Source of the DNA: Acinetobacter pullicarnis
GTDB lineage: Bacteria > Pseudomonadota > Gammaproteobacteria > Pseudomonadales > Moraxellaceae
Assembly (NCBI RefSeq): GCF_006352475.1
Contig: NZ_VCMZ01000001.1
Location: 930,001 to 994,000 of the forward strand
Direction: 5' to 3'
DNA length: 64,000 nt
The translations under genes and the position numbers were made by a program. The notes beneath the pieces were generated by a model, which had not been told where the DNA came from, searched no databases, and saw nothing but the letters and a program-made list of their open reading frames with translations. This document shows, one piece after another, positions 48,170 through 55,910 of the stretch. Within the stretch, counting starts at the first letter, position 1, and the number at the start of each line of letters is the position of its first letter.

Positions 48170-49015
48170 ATGTGCCAACTATTAGGAATGAATTGTGCTA
48201 CGCCAACGGATATTACCTTTTCGTTCCGTGGCTTTTCTCAACGCGCAGGAATTACATCTGATCATTCTGATGGTTTCGGTATCGCTTTTTTTGAAGACAA
48301 AGCATGTCGTTTATTTGTGGATAATCAATCCGCTGTAGAGTCTCCGATTGCAGAGTTTGTACGTAATTATCCGATCAAATCACGCAATGTGATTGCACAT
48401 ATCCGTAAAGCGACCCAAGGCAAGATCACGCTGGAAAACTCGCATCCTTTTAGCCGTGAGCTGTGGGGAAGACAATGGATTTTTGCGCATAACGGTGATT
48501 TACATCAATTTCATCCAAGTCTGTCTGCACGATTTACCCCAGTTGGAAATACCGACAGTGAGTGGGCTTTTTGCTATTTACTCGATCAGCTGGTTGAGCG
48601 CTTTGGCTATATTGAACCTGATTTAGAACAAATTTTTAATACACTTGCTGAAATTTCCCCGCAAATTGCTGAATATGGAACATTGAATTTTTGCCTGTCG
48701 AATGGACAAGCTCTATTTAGTTTTAATACGACAAAACTACATTGGTTGGTACGTGAATATCCTTTTCAGCCTGCACAGTTGATTGATATCGATGTAGAAG
48801 TCGATTTTAGTGAAGTTACTACGCCAGAAGACCGTGTTGCGGTGATTACCACCGAACCGTTGACGCACAATGAACATTGGCATTCCTTTTTGCCCGGTGA
48901 GCTGATCTTATTTAAAGATGGCAAGCCGGTGCAAAGAACCGTGACCAAGATTGAACGCTTGCTGCGAGAACAACAAGATCCAAGTTTAAAACGCATTACT
49001 AAAGCCGATCACTAA
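48170..49015 (+). CDS. Class II glutamine amidotransferase (YafJ-like)
   Basis: The 281-aa Ntn hydrolase starts MCQLLGMN with the catalytic Cys2 exposed after Met removal. It carries SDGFGIAFF, IAHIRKATQG, FAHNGDL and GNTDSEWAF, the class II amidotransferase active-site set. No synthase domain is attached, so it likely hydrolyses gamma-glutamyl amide substrates; YafJ-type members are otherwise uncharacterised. Confidence 0.87.
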   Translation: MCQLLGMNCATPTDITFSFRGFSQRAGITSDHSDGFGIAFFEDKACRLFVDNQSAVESPIAEFVRNYPIKSRNVIAHIRKATQGKITLENSHPFSRELWGRQWIFAHNGDLHQFHPSLSARFTPVGNTDSEWAFCYLLDQLVERFGYIEPDLEQIFNTLAEISPQIAEYGTLNFCLSNGQALFSFNTTKLHWLVREYPFQPAQLIDIDVEVDFSEVTTPEDRVAVITTEPLTHNEHWHSFLPGELILFKDGKPVQRTVTKIERLLREQQDPSLKRITKADH

Positions 49016-49191
49016 AGCAACTCGATCTCGTCAAAGACAAAATTTTGCTTCAGGTCAGCTTGAATTACGCGCTTTTAGCCGCATCTTTGGCTTTTGCAAT
49101 GGTTTTTTAGCGCTAAGCTTTGATTTTCCCCTATGACAAAGGCAAAATAGCGCTAGATTTTAACTGGGTACACGTCATGCAGGACAATACG

Positions 49192-50259
49192 ATGTCTCGA
49201 TGGTTATCGCCGCTCATGGCATTTTGTTTATCTTTTATCATTATTGCTGGGCTTGCACCGAGTCTAGGTTTACAAATCGATCGTCAGATTGATTTTTGGA
49301 TATTGTGGTTGGTCAGCATGTTATTGCTGTCATTGCCAATTGCATATCTAGAAATTGCTTTGGCGAAGCGTTCTAAGACCACAGCACTCAATGCACTTTC
49401 AAGCCTCACCCGTGATGCCGATGTATCACCGAGATGGCGTGGTATTGCTTGGTTGGCGATTATTTTCATTCCATTTCTAGCCGGTGGAATTTTATCGAAT
49501 ATCACTAAGTTAAGTGTACCGTTTACAGCGCTAGCGCTTGATAGCACGATCGTGCTTGCAATCGCAATGTTGCTTGCCTTGGCACTGTCTTTTATTGCGC
49601 GACCAATTTTGATTCTATTGGCAGGTCTAGGGGTGATTGCCTCTTTGGTCGTGGCTAATGTTTTTGGTACAGATTTACAGCCTTGGCATCTGACTGCGGT
49701 AGAGTTTAGTGAGTGGGGCAGTGCCACGATTCTTGCCTTAGTCGCTTCCGGTCTAGGCTTAGGTTTATATTGGCAAAATAGTTTGTTGAATGTACAGCAA
49801 CAACAGGCGGCCAGTCATACCGCGCTTCCAATTTGGATTGCGCAATTACTCGCAGTGATTGCATTTGGTTATTTCGGTGTTGCCGCTCAAATTCCAGCAG
49901 TTAGCTTGTTATTGACTGCAATATTTGCCGTGGCGTTGTTGATTCAAATGGCCAGAGAGCAATTCCAACATCGTCAAGTCAATGTGCTGATTCAGTATGC
50001 GATTTTGGTACTAGGTTTGCTGGTATGGCTGCTTCCAGCGATTCACGGTATTTTGAACTCAGTACTTATGTTGCTGGGCTTAGTGATTTGCTTGGGCTAT
50101 TCAATTTTCGTGGGTTGGATGATGAAAATTAGCCATCTACGTAAGGCCATGAACTTTAATAATGAGTTGCTATATAACGTATGGCGTATTGCTGTGCGGG
50201 TGATCTTACCCTTGGCGATTATCGTGGCAATAATTGCGTATATCGGGCAACTGCTGTAA
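49192..50259 (+). CDS. Divergent NSS (LeuT-fold)-like membrane protein
   Basis: The 355-aa protein has about ten hydrophobic helices. Several blocks echo bacterial neurotransmitter:sodium symporters: LPIAYLEIALAKRSK, WRGIAWLAIIFIPF, and a C-terminal IFVGWMMKISHLRKAMNFN. The usual first-helix signature (GLGNxWRFPY-like) and NGGGAF are missing. It is either a diverged LeuT-fold transporter or a non-transporting relative. The ATG at 49192 follows AGGA at seven bases. Its stop overlaps the rnfH start (TAATG). Confidence 0.6.
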   Translation: MSRWLSPLMAFCLSFIIIAGLAPSLGLQIDRQIDFWILWLVSMLLLSLPIAYLEIALAKRSKTTALNALSSLTRDADVSPRWRGIAWLAIIFIPFLAGGILSNITKLSVPFTALALDSTIVLAIAMLLALALSFIARPILILLAGLGVIASLVVANVFGTDLQPWHLTAVEFSEWGSATILALVASGLGLGLYWQNSLLNVQQQQAASHTALPIWIAQLLAVIAFGYFGVAAQIPAVSLLLTAIFAVALLIQMAREQFQHRQVNVLIQYAILVLGLLVWLLPAIHGILNSVLMLLGLVICLGYSIFVGWMMKISHLRKAMNFNNELLYNVWRIAVRVILPLAIIVAIIAYIGQLL

Positions 50260-50585
50260 TGCCGAAGCCTTTAAAAGTTTGGGTGGCTTATGTCACGCCT
50301 GAGCAGCAGTTTTATATTGAAGTGCCGTTTCAGGAACACATGACCCTAAGCGATGCGATTGAGCAAAGCGGTATTGTCACGCAAGTAAATTTGCCAGAAG
50401 ATTATCGTTTTGGGATTTTTGGGGTGAAATTGAATGACCCGATGCATTTGCTCAAAGCTGGAGATCGTATTGAGATTTATAGACCACTTGGTATAAATCC
50501 AAAAGAAATACGTCGTCAGCGAGCAGCGGCTAACCCGGTTGGGCGCTATTGTCGCGGAAATCGCTTTAAACAACTGAAAAAATAA
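50259..50585 (+). CDS. rnfH: RnfH-family ubiquitin-fold protein (RatB-like)
   Basis: The 108-aa beta-grasp protein matches the RnfH/UPF0125 family: VWVAYVTPEQQFYIEVPF, LPEDYRFGIFGVKLNDP, GDRIEIYRPLGINPKEIRRQRA. Function is unsettled. In E. coli its relative lies beside ratA and bamE; here bamE converges on it, so the neighbourhood is partly conserved. The ATG overlaps the previous stop; the longer upstream frame was not used. Confidence 0.88.
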   Translation: MPKPLKVWVAYVTPEQQFYIEVPFQEHMTLSDAIEQSGIVTQVNLPEDYRFGIFGVKLNDPMHLLKAGDRIEIYRPLGINPKEIRRQRAAANPVGRYCRGNRFKQLKK

Positions 50586-50618
50586 AAAATACCCCTCTGG
50601 TGAGGGGTGGTTTTTTTA
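50584..50618. terminator. Bidirectional terminator between rnfH and bamE
   Basis: ACCCCTC-TGGT-GAGGGGT with an A-tract on the left and seven Ts on the right serves both convergent genes. Confidence 0.88.
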
Positions 50619-50628
50619 ATTAAATTGG

Positions 50629-51027
50629 CTATAGTGGAGGAGCATTTAAAATCGCTTCTTTAGACGATGGTAAGCCTGGTTGAGTTTCTGGAATAGTTTC
50701 AATTCCTTCGATTTTGTTCACAATCCCTGACTCATTAAAATACACTTTTAAGTGTTGGCCATGTGCTGCTGGAATCTTGGCTTTTTTAGCGTAAGTGCCA
50801 GGGATGTAGTTATACATGTAGTCCCAACGAAGCTGGTTCATTGGATCAGTGATGGTCGGACTACCCAACAAAAAGCGGACTTGTTGATAAGTCATACCGA
50901 CTTGAATTTTTGAAGCTTGCGCTTTGGTTAATGGTGTTCCCTGAGGAATATCAACCTTATATACGCCAAATATTGAGCAGCCACCAAGCAGCGAAGCGAG
51001 GAATACGGTCAGTATGATTTTTTGCAT
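50629..51027 (-). CDS. bamE: Outer membrane assembly lipoprotein BamE
   Basis: The 132-aa lipoprotein is a component of the BAM complex that folds beta-barrel proteins into the outer membrane. The lipobox is LLGGC (Cys near 17). The SmpA/OmlA core shows IQVGMTYQQVRFLLGSPTI and RWDYMYNYIPG. It is divergent from fur and converges on rnfH. Confidence 0.92.
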   Translation of the reverse strand: MQKIILTVFLASLLGGCSIFGVYKVDIPQGTPLTKAQASKIQVGMTYQQVRFLLGSPTITDPMNQLRWDYMYNYIPGTYAKKAKIPAAHGQHLKVYFNESGIVNKIEGIETIPETQPGLPSSKEAILNAPPL

Positions 51028-51139
51028 TTTGCTACACTATCCCAAATTAATTTTGATGCATTTGATCCAACCATAGATCATACTGCATCTAAACTCTGTT
51101 GCATATTCCAACTTAAAATTTGTTAAGAGACCTTTGTAT

Positions 51140-51577
51140 ATGGCTATTTCAAATCAAGATTTACGCAAAGCTGGACTGAAAGTTACCCTACCACGAATCA
51201 AGATTTTGGAATTATTAGAAAATTCAAGACAACATCACTTGAGCGCGGAAGATATTTATAAAACTTTACTTGAACAAGGTGAAGATGTTGGACTAGCAAC
51301 GGTTTACCGTGTGTTAACACAGTTTGAAGCTGCTGGTATTATCCAACGTCATCACTTTGAGAATAATCACTCAGTTTTTGAAATTATGCAAGAAGATCAT
51401 CATGATCATCTCGTATGCCAAGGCTGTAATAAAGTCCTTGAGTTTACCAATGATGTGATTGAGCATGAACAACATGAAGTCGCCAAGAAGTTTGGCTTTA
51501 CGTTGACGGGTCACTCTTTAAACCTCTACGGTTATTGCAGTGATGCAGAATGCCAAGAGATTTCAAAAAAGAAGTAA
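51140..51577 (+). CDS. fur: Ferric uptake regulator
   Basis: The 145-aa Fe(II)-dependent repressor has winged helix DLRKAGLKVTLPRIKILELL...GLATVYRVLTQF and metal sites in HRHHFENNHSVFE-type and EDHHDHLVCQGCNKVLEF segments. The paired CxxC of the structural zinc is seen in CQGC; a late Cys lies in YCSDAEC. The ATG at 51140 (MAISNQDL) was chosen over the TTG at 51134. It is divergent from bamE, as in many gammaproteobacteria. Confidence 0.94.
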   Translation: MAISNQDLRKAGLKVTLPRIKILELLENSRQHHLSAEDIYKTLLEQGEDVGLATVYRVLTQFEAAGIIQRHHFENNHSVFEIMQEDHHDHLVCQGCNKVLEFTNDVIEHEQHEVAKKFGFTLTGHSLNLYGYCSDAECQEISKKK

Positions 51578-51593
51578 GGCTTTATCTTTGCAA

Positions 51594-51637
51594 GAAAAAA
51601 AGAAAAGGAGGATCAAATTGATACCTCCTTTTCTTTT
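51594..51637. terminator. Bidirectional terminator between fur and pilU
   Basis: AGAAAAGGAGG...CCTCCTTTTCT, preceded by A-runs and followed by T-rich sequence, lies between convergent genes. Confidence 0.88.
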
Positions 51638-51719
51638 GCCTGTCCCGTCCTAGAATCGCTTTAGGCACAATGCGATCTTGCAAGTTATGCGGCTGAACCC
51701 TGAATGCCCCAAGACGGTT

Positions 51720-52784
51720 CTAACCCGAGAGTTTAATTTGTAAACGTAGATCATTGGGGGTGTCGGCATGCAAGAGCGCTTGCTGATAACTGATCTGCCC
51801 GGACTGATATAAATCAAATAAAGCTTGGTCAAAGGTCTGCATCCCATTTTCGCGAGAGCGTTTCATTAAGTCTTTAATTTCGCTTATTTTACCTTTACGA
51901 ATCAACTCCATGGTTAGGGGGCTATTGATCATGATTTCAATCGCAGCACAGCGATGACTTTCATCGATACTTGGAATTAGTTGTTGTGCAATCACTGCTT
52001 TTAGGTTTAAAGACAACGCCATATAGGTTAGTTGATGTCGATCACTGTCAAAAAAATGGACGATGCGTTCCAGTGCTTGATTGGCATTGTTGGCATGCAG
52101 GGTGGCAAAGACCAGATGTCCTGTCTCGGCAAAACTGAGTGCATAATCCATGGTTTCTCGACTGCGAATTTCACCGATTAAAATGACGTCGGGCGCCTGA
52201 CGTAAGGTGTTTTTTAGTGCAACCTCAAAAGAATCGGTATCAATACCGACTTCGCGTTGGGTAATAATGCAACCCGCATGTTCATGAATAAACTCAATGG
52301 GGTCCTCAATGGTAATTATGTGTCCCTGCGCATTGTGATTACGATAACCAATCATTGCGGCCAAAGAGGTTGATTTACCTGAACCTGTTGCACCGACTAA
52401 AATGATAATACCGCGCTTGGTCATGCTGAGTTCTTTCAGAATAGGCGGTAAGTTCAAGGTTTCAATGTCCGGAATTTTATTTTCAATACGGCGCAATACC
52501 ATGCCTGGCGCATCACGTTGTTGAAAGGCACTGACCCGAAAACGTGCTGTTCGATCTTGATTGTTGATCGCAAAGTTGGCTTCACGTGTTGTTGCAAACT
52601 CGAGTCGCTGCTTTTCATTCATAATGCTTTGCAGCAGTTGTGCAATCATCGTGGCCGTGAGCTTGGTTTTGCCAATCGGTCGAATTTGACCATTAATCTT
52701 TAAGGAGGGTTGCACATCTGCTGTGATAAATAGATCAGACGCACGTTGCTCAAGCATTAAGTTGAGTAGGCCATTAAAATCCAT
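51720..52784 (-). CDS. pilU: Type IV pilus retraction ATPase PilU
   Basis: The 354-aa hexameric ATPase is a PilT-dependent accessory retraction motor. Walker A is GATGSGKSTS; the Asp box is THTIEDPIE-like in IITIEDPIEFIHEH; Walker B is DVILIGEIR; the His box is GHLVFATLHANNANQALERI. Divergence from PilT at the ends supports PilU. It follows pilT with a 22-bp gap. Confidence 0.93.
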   Translation of the reverse strand: MDFNGLLNLMLEQRASDLFITADVQPSLKINGQIRPIGKTKLTATMIAQLLQSIMNEKQRLEFATTREANFAINNQDRTARFRVSAFQQRDAPGMVLRRIENKIPDIETLNLPPILKELSMTKRGIIILVGATGSGKSTSLAAMIGYRNHNAQGHIITIEDPIEFIHEHAGCIITQREVGIDTDSFEVALKNTLRQAPDVILIGEIRSRETMDYALSFAETGHLVFATLHANNANQALERIVHFFDSDRHQLTYMALSLNLKAVIAQQLIPSIDESHRCAAIEIMINSPLTMELIRKGKISEIKDLMKRSRENGMQTFDQALFDLYQSGQISYQQALLHADTPNDLRLQIKLSG

Positions 52785-52806
52785 TTTTTATCCTATTGTA
52801 TGGTAC

Positions 52807-53841
52807 TTAAAATGAGTCGGGTTGTTTTGCCACGGTGCGTGCGATGTCCGCATTTATCAGGTTGTCATTAATGAGGTTTTTTAAACTCTGGTCTAAGGTA
52901 ATCATGCCGTGTTGAGCGCCTGTCTGGATGGCAGAGTACATTTGCGCGATTTTATTCTCACGGATTAAATTGCGTATTGCGGGAATGCCGAGCATGATTT
53001 CATGTACAGCAACACGACCACCACCATTTTTCTTTAAAAGCACTTGTGCAATCACCGCTTGTAATGATTCAGATAACATTGCACGGATCATGCCTTTTTC
53101 CTCAGATGGGAATACATCAATAATACGATCTATGGTTTTTGCCGCGGAGGTGGTGTGTAAGGTTGCAAAGACCAAATGACCAGTTTCTGCTGCGGTCAGC
53201 GCCAAACGAATGGTTTCTAGATCACGTAATTCACCAACCAAAATAATATCGGGGTCCTCACGTAAGGCAGAGCGTAATGCCGCGCTAAAACTATGGGTAT
53301 TGCGGTGTAATTCACGTTGGTTAATCAGACATTTTTTGGATGGATGCACAAATTCAATTGGATCTTCGATTGTTAATATGTGCTCATAGCGAGTGCCATT
53401 GATATAATCGAGCATGGCTGACAAGGTGGTTGATTTACCAGAGCCTGTTGGTCCAGTGACCAAGACGATCCCACGAGGATAATTACAGATATCCTTAAAG
53501 ATTTGACCCAGCCCCAAGTCTTCTAAAGTGAGAATTTTGGAGGGAATGGTCCGAAATACGGCAGCAATCCCTCTATTTTGATTGAAGACATTGACGCGAA
53601 AACGTGAAATATCGGGGATTTCAAAAGAAAAATCAGTTTCTAACTGTTCTTCGAAGTCACGCCGTTGTTTATCATTCATAATGTCGTAAATGAGTTGATG
53701 CACATCTTTCTGTTCAAAAGCGGGTAAGTTGATGCGACGTACATCACCATCTACGCGAATCATGGGGGGTAAACCTGCTGAAAGATGTAAATCAGAAGCG
53801 CCATTGTTAACCGAAAATGCGAGTAATTCTGTAATATCCAT
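52807..53841 (-). CDS. pilT: Type IV pilus retraction ATPase PilT
   Basis: The 344-aa ATPase retracts pili for twitching motility and DNA uptake. It begins MDITELLAFSV with ASDLHLSAGLPPM. Walker A is GPTGSGKSTTL, Walker B is DIILVGELRD, and the AIRNLIRE motif needed for retraction is present. The ATG at 53841 gives the family length; the longer frame to 53904 was rejected. It is divergent from yggS, a conserved arrangement. Confidence 0.95.
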   Translation of the reverse strand: MDITELLAFSVNNGASDLHLSAGLPPMIRVDGDVRRINLPAFEQKDVHQLIYDIMNDKQRRDFEEQLETDFSFEIPDISRFRVNVFNQNRGIAAVFRTIPSKILTLEDLGLGQIFKDICNYPRGIVLVTGPTGSGKSTTLSAMLDYINGTRYEHILTIEDPIEFVHPSKKCLINQRELHRNTHSFSAALRSALREDPDIILVGELRDLETIRLALTAAETGHLVFATLHTTSAAKTIDRIIDVFPSEEKGMIRAMLSESLQAVIAQVLLKKNGGGRVAVHEIMLGIPAIRNLIRENKIAQMYSAIQTGAQHGMITLDQSLKNLINDNLINADIARTVAKQPDSF

Positions 53842-53961
53842 TTGGTTTCGGGATGGTCCTTTTTTATTGAAAAATTTAGAAAAATGATACGGTTTCCACC
53901 TCACTTAACCAATCATTGAATTGATTGAAATACGTGTATTTTTGAAAAGAGAAAAGCCTGA

Positions 53962-54651
53962 ATGAATGATTTAGTTGTGGCCCGTGGTGAAGTATTAGCG
54001 CAAATCGAACAAGCTTGTGCGAAAGTAGGCAGAGCTGAAAATACAGTACAACTTTTAGCTGTTTCTAAAATGCAGCCAAGTGACTGCTTAACGGCGATGT
54101 ATCATGCTGGGCAACGTGCTTTTGGCGAGAATTATTTGCAAGAGGCATTGGAGAAAATTGAAGCCCTACAAGACTTGGATATCGAATGGCATTTTATTGG
54201 GCATGTCCAACGTAATAAAACCAAACATTTGGCCGAGAAATTTGCTTGGGTGCATGGGGTTGATCGATTGCTGATTGCGCAACGGTTATCGCAGCAACGT
54301 CAACCGACCCAAGCGGCTTTGAATATTTGTATTCAAGTCAATATTGATGATCAAGCCAGTAAAGATGGTTGCCAACCAGCCGAAGTTGCCGATTTAGTGC
54401 AACAGATCAGTGTATTGCCGCATTTGAAATTACGTGGGTTGATGGTGATTCCTGCGCCAGATAACACCACAGCCTTTGCACAAGCAACACAACTCTTTGA
54501 ACAGGTTAAAAGTTTACATGCACAGCCTGCTGACTGGGATACGCTGAGTATGGGCATGTCAGCTGACTTAGCTGAAGCAATTGCGGCAGGATCGACGATG
54601 GTTCGGGTCGGAACCGCTTTATTTGGTCAACGCAACTACGCGACTGTTTAA
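53962..54651 (+). CDS. yggS: PLP homeostasis protein YggS/PLPBP
   Basis: The 229-aa TIM-barrel PLP-binding protein balances free PLP and amino acid pools. The PLP lysine is in LLAVSKMQPSD (about K36). FGENYLQEALEKI, WHFIGHVQRNKTKHL and LSMGMSADLAEAIAAGSTMVRVGTALFG are diagnostic. The gene next to pilT is a common gammaproteobacterial pairing. Confidence 0.94.
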   Translation: MNDLVVARGEVLAQIEQACAKVGRAENTVQLLAVSKMQPSDCLTAMYHAGQRAFGENYLQEALEKIEALQDLDIEWHFIGHVQRNKTKHLAEKFAWVHGVDRLLIAQRLSQQRQPTQAALNICIQVNIDDQASKDGCQPAEVADLVQQISVLPHLKLRGLMVIPAPDNTTAFAQATQLFEQVKSLHAQPADWDTLSMGMSADLAEAIAAGSTMVRVGTALFGQRNYATV

Positions 54652-54805
54652 AATTAACATGATGAAATATGAGAATTTAAAACTTATACCATGTATGTTG
54701 TAAGGTAAAGTGGCTGAGAGCAGTAATGTGACTCAGCCCAATCTTGCTGAACCGAATCTAAATGTACGAAAGAAATAGCCAATAAACAGAATGTAGAGTA
54801 CAGCG

Positions 54806-55549
54806 ATGTTAAAACGAAATATTTTATTTGGAATACTCGGGGCTTGGTTTTTGACAGGCTGTAGTCAGCCCTATATAGCAACACAAGTAGAGCAGTCTTC
54901 GAAACCAGCGTCAGCGCTCAATGCAGCGAATCAAGATGTAAAACAAGCTGAACGTTTGGGGACAAAATGGGGGGATGATATTAGTTCACAAATACGGGAG
55001 GTCTACATTTCACGTGTATCGAATCAACCGATTGCTGAAGCATCTGTGCGTTATGCCAATAAAGATTATAACGGTCGTGCTGTGAATAGTATTTCGATGG
55101 CTGCAGGTAAAGTCAGTTTTGCATTGGTCGACGACCAAAGCAATCCACTGCCGATTTATCGTGTGGGGCAAGAATATTATTTGGCAGGAAAGCCGGGCCA
55201 AAGTTATCAACTGCAATATGAAAATAATACGGGCAAGACCTTTGAAGTGGTGGCCAGTGTTGATGGTTTAGATGTATTGGATGGCACTCAAGCTTCTCGT
55301 CGTAATAGTGGTTATGTTTTAAAACCGTATTCAAGCTTAAATATTGCAGGTTTTAGAAAGAGTGAAGCTGCCGTGGCTTCATTTACCTTTAGCCAACCAA
55401 GTGATGCTTATGCTGCAAACACCACCAGTGGCTCGATTAAAAACACAGGGATTATTGGTACTGTGATTTATGAACTGAAAGCACCCGTGCAGTCAGATAA
55501 ACCGAAAACCAAATATGCACCGGCACCCAATGCCTTTCCTGCAGATTAA
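54806..55549 (+). CDS. Lipoprotein of unknown function
   Basis: The 247-aa protein has a lipoprotein signal with lipobox LTGC (Cys near residue 19). The mature part has two all-beta-like stretches (SIREVYISRV-type and YYLAGKPGQSYQLQYENNTGK) and a C-terminal tail that ends KTKYAPAPNAFPAD. No family is recognised. Its last ~30 codons are repeated downstream in a decayed frame. An inverted repeat GGCTGAG...CTCAGCC (54712-54738) lies upstream. Confidence 0.7.
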   Translation: MLKRNILFGILGAWFLTGCSQPYIATQVEQSSKPASALNAANQDVKQAERLGTKWGDDISSQIREVYISRVSNQPIAEASVRYANKDYNGRAVNSISMAAGKVSFALVDDQSNPLPIYRVGQEYYLAGKPGQSYQLQYENNTGKTFEVVASVDGLDVLDGTQASRRNSGYVLKPYSSLNIAGFRKSEAAVASFTFSQPSDAYAANTTSGSIKNTGIIGTVIYELKAPVQSDKPKTKYAPAPNAFPAD

Positions 55550-55598
55550 TACAGATGACCAGAAAGGACTTTTATTAAAGGGCTTTCTGGTTAAGTAG

Positions 55599-55805
55599 AG
55601 ATTTTCCAGTTCAGAAAATACCGCAGAGACGACAACTGCCACTACAGCAGAGCGCGTTGAGGCAGCAGACCATGCCAATGCGACTGAAACTAAAGGTGAG
55701 CATTTAGGCACCGTGATTTATGAACTACAAACAGAAGAACAAGTCGAACAACCGAAAACCAAATATGCACCAGGCCCAAATGCCTTTCCTGCAGATAAAA
55801 AATAA
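55599..55805 (+). pseudogene. Start-less duplicate of the lipoprotein C-terminus
   Basis: An open frame of 68 codons after a stop (55596-55598) has no start codon. It ends with GTVIYELQ..., QPKTKYAPGPNAFPADKK, closely matching the tail of the upstream lipoprotein (GTVIYELK..., KPKTKYAPAPNAFPAD). The earlier half is Thr/Ala/Glu-rich and not shared. It is preceded by a hairpin (ACCAGAAAG...CTTTCTGGT, 55558-55592). This looks like the remnant of a second, related lipoprotein gene. Confidence 0.65.
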
Positions 55806-55822
55806 TGGTATTGAAGTGCCTA

Positions 55823-55863
55823 AAAATAAAGCCAGTCCAGTTTAAATTGACTGGCTTTATTTT
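55823..55863. terminator. Bidirectional terminator beyond sbcC
   Basis: AATAAAGCCAGTC...GACTGGCTTTATT with A and T tracts on both sides lies 48 bp past the sbcC stop and also follows the lipoprotein remnant. Confidence 0.85.
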
Positions 55864-55910
55864 GGCCACAGCTTCGACCTCTACCAATGGATTCGGATCA
55901 AGTAACTGAT

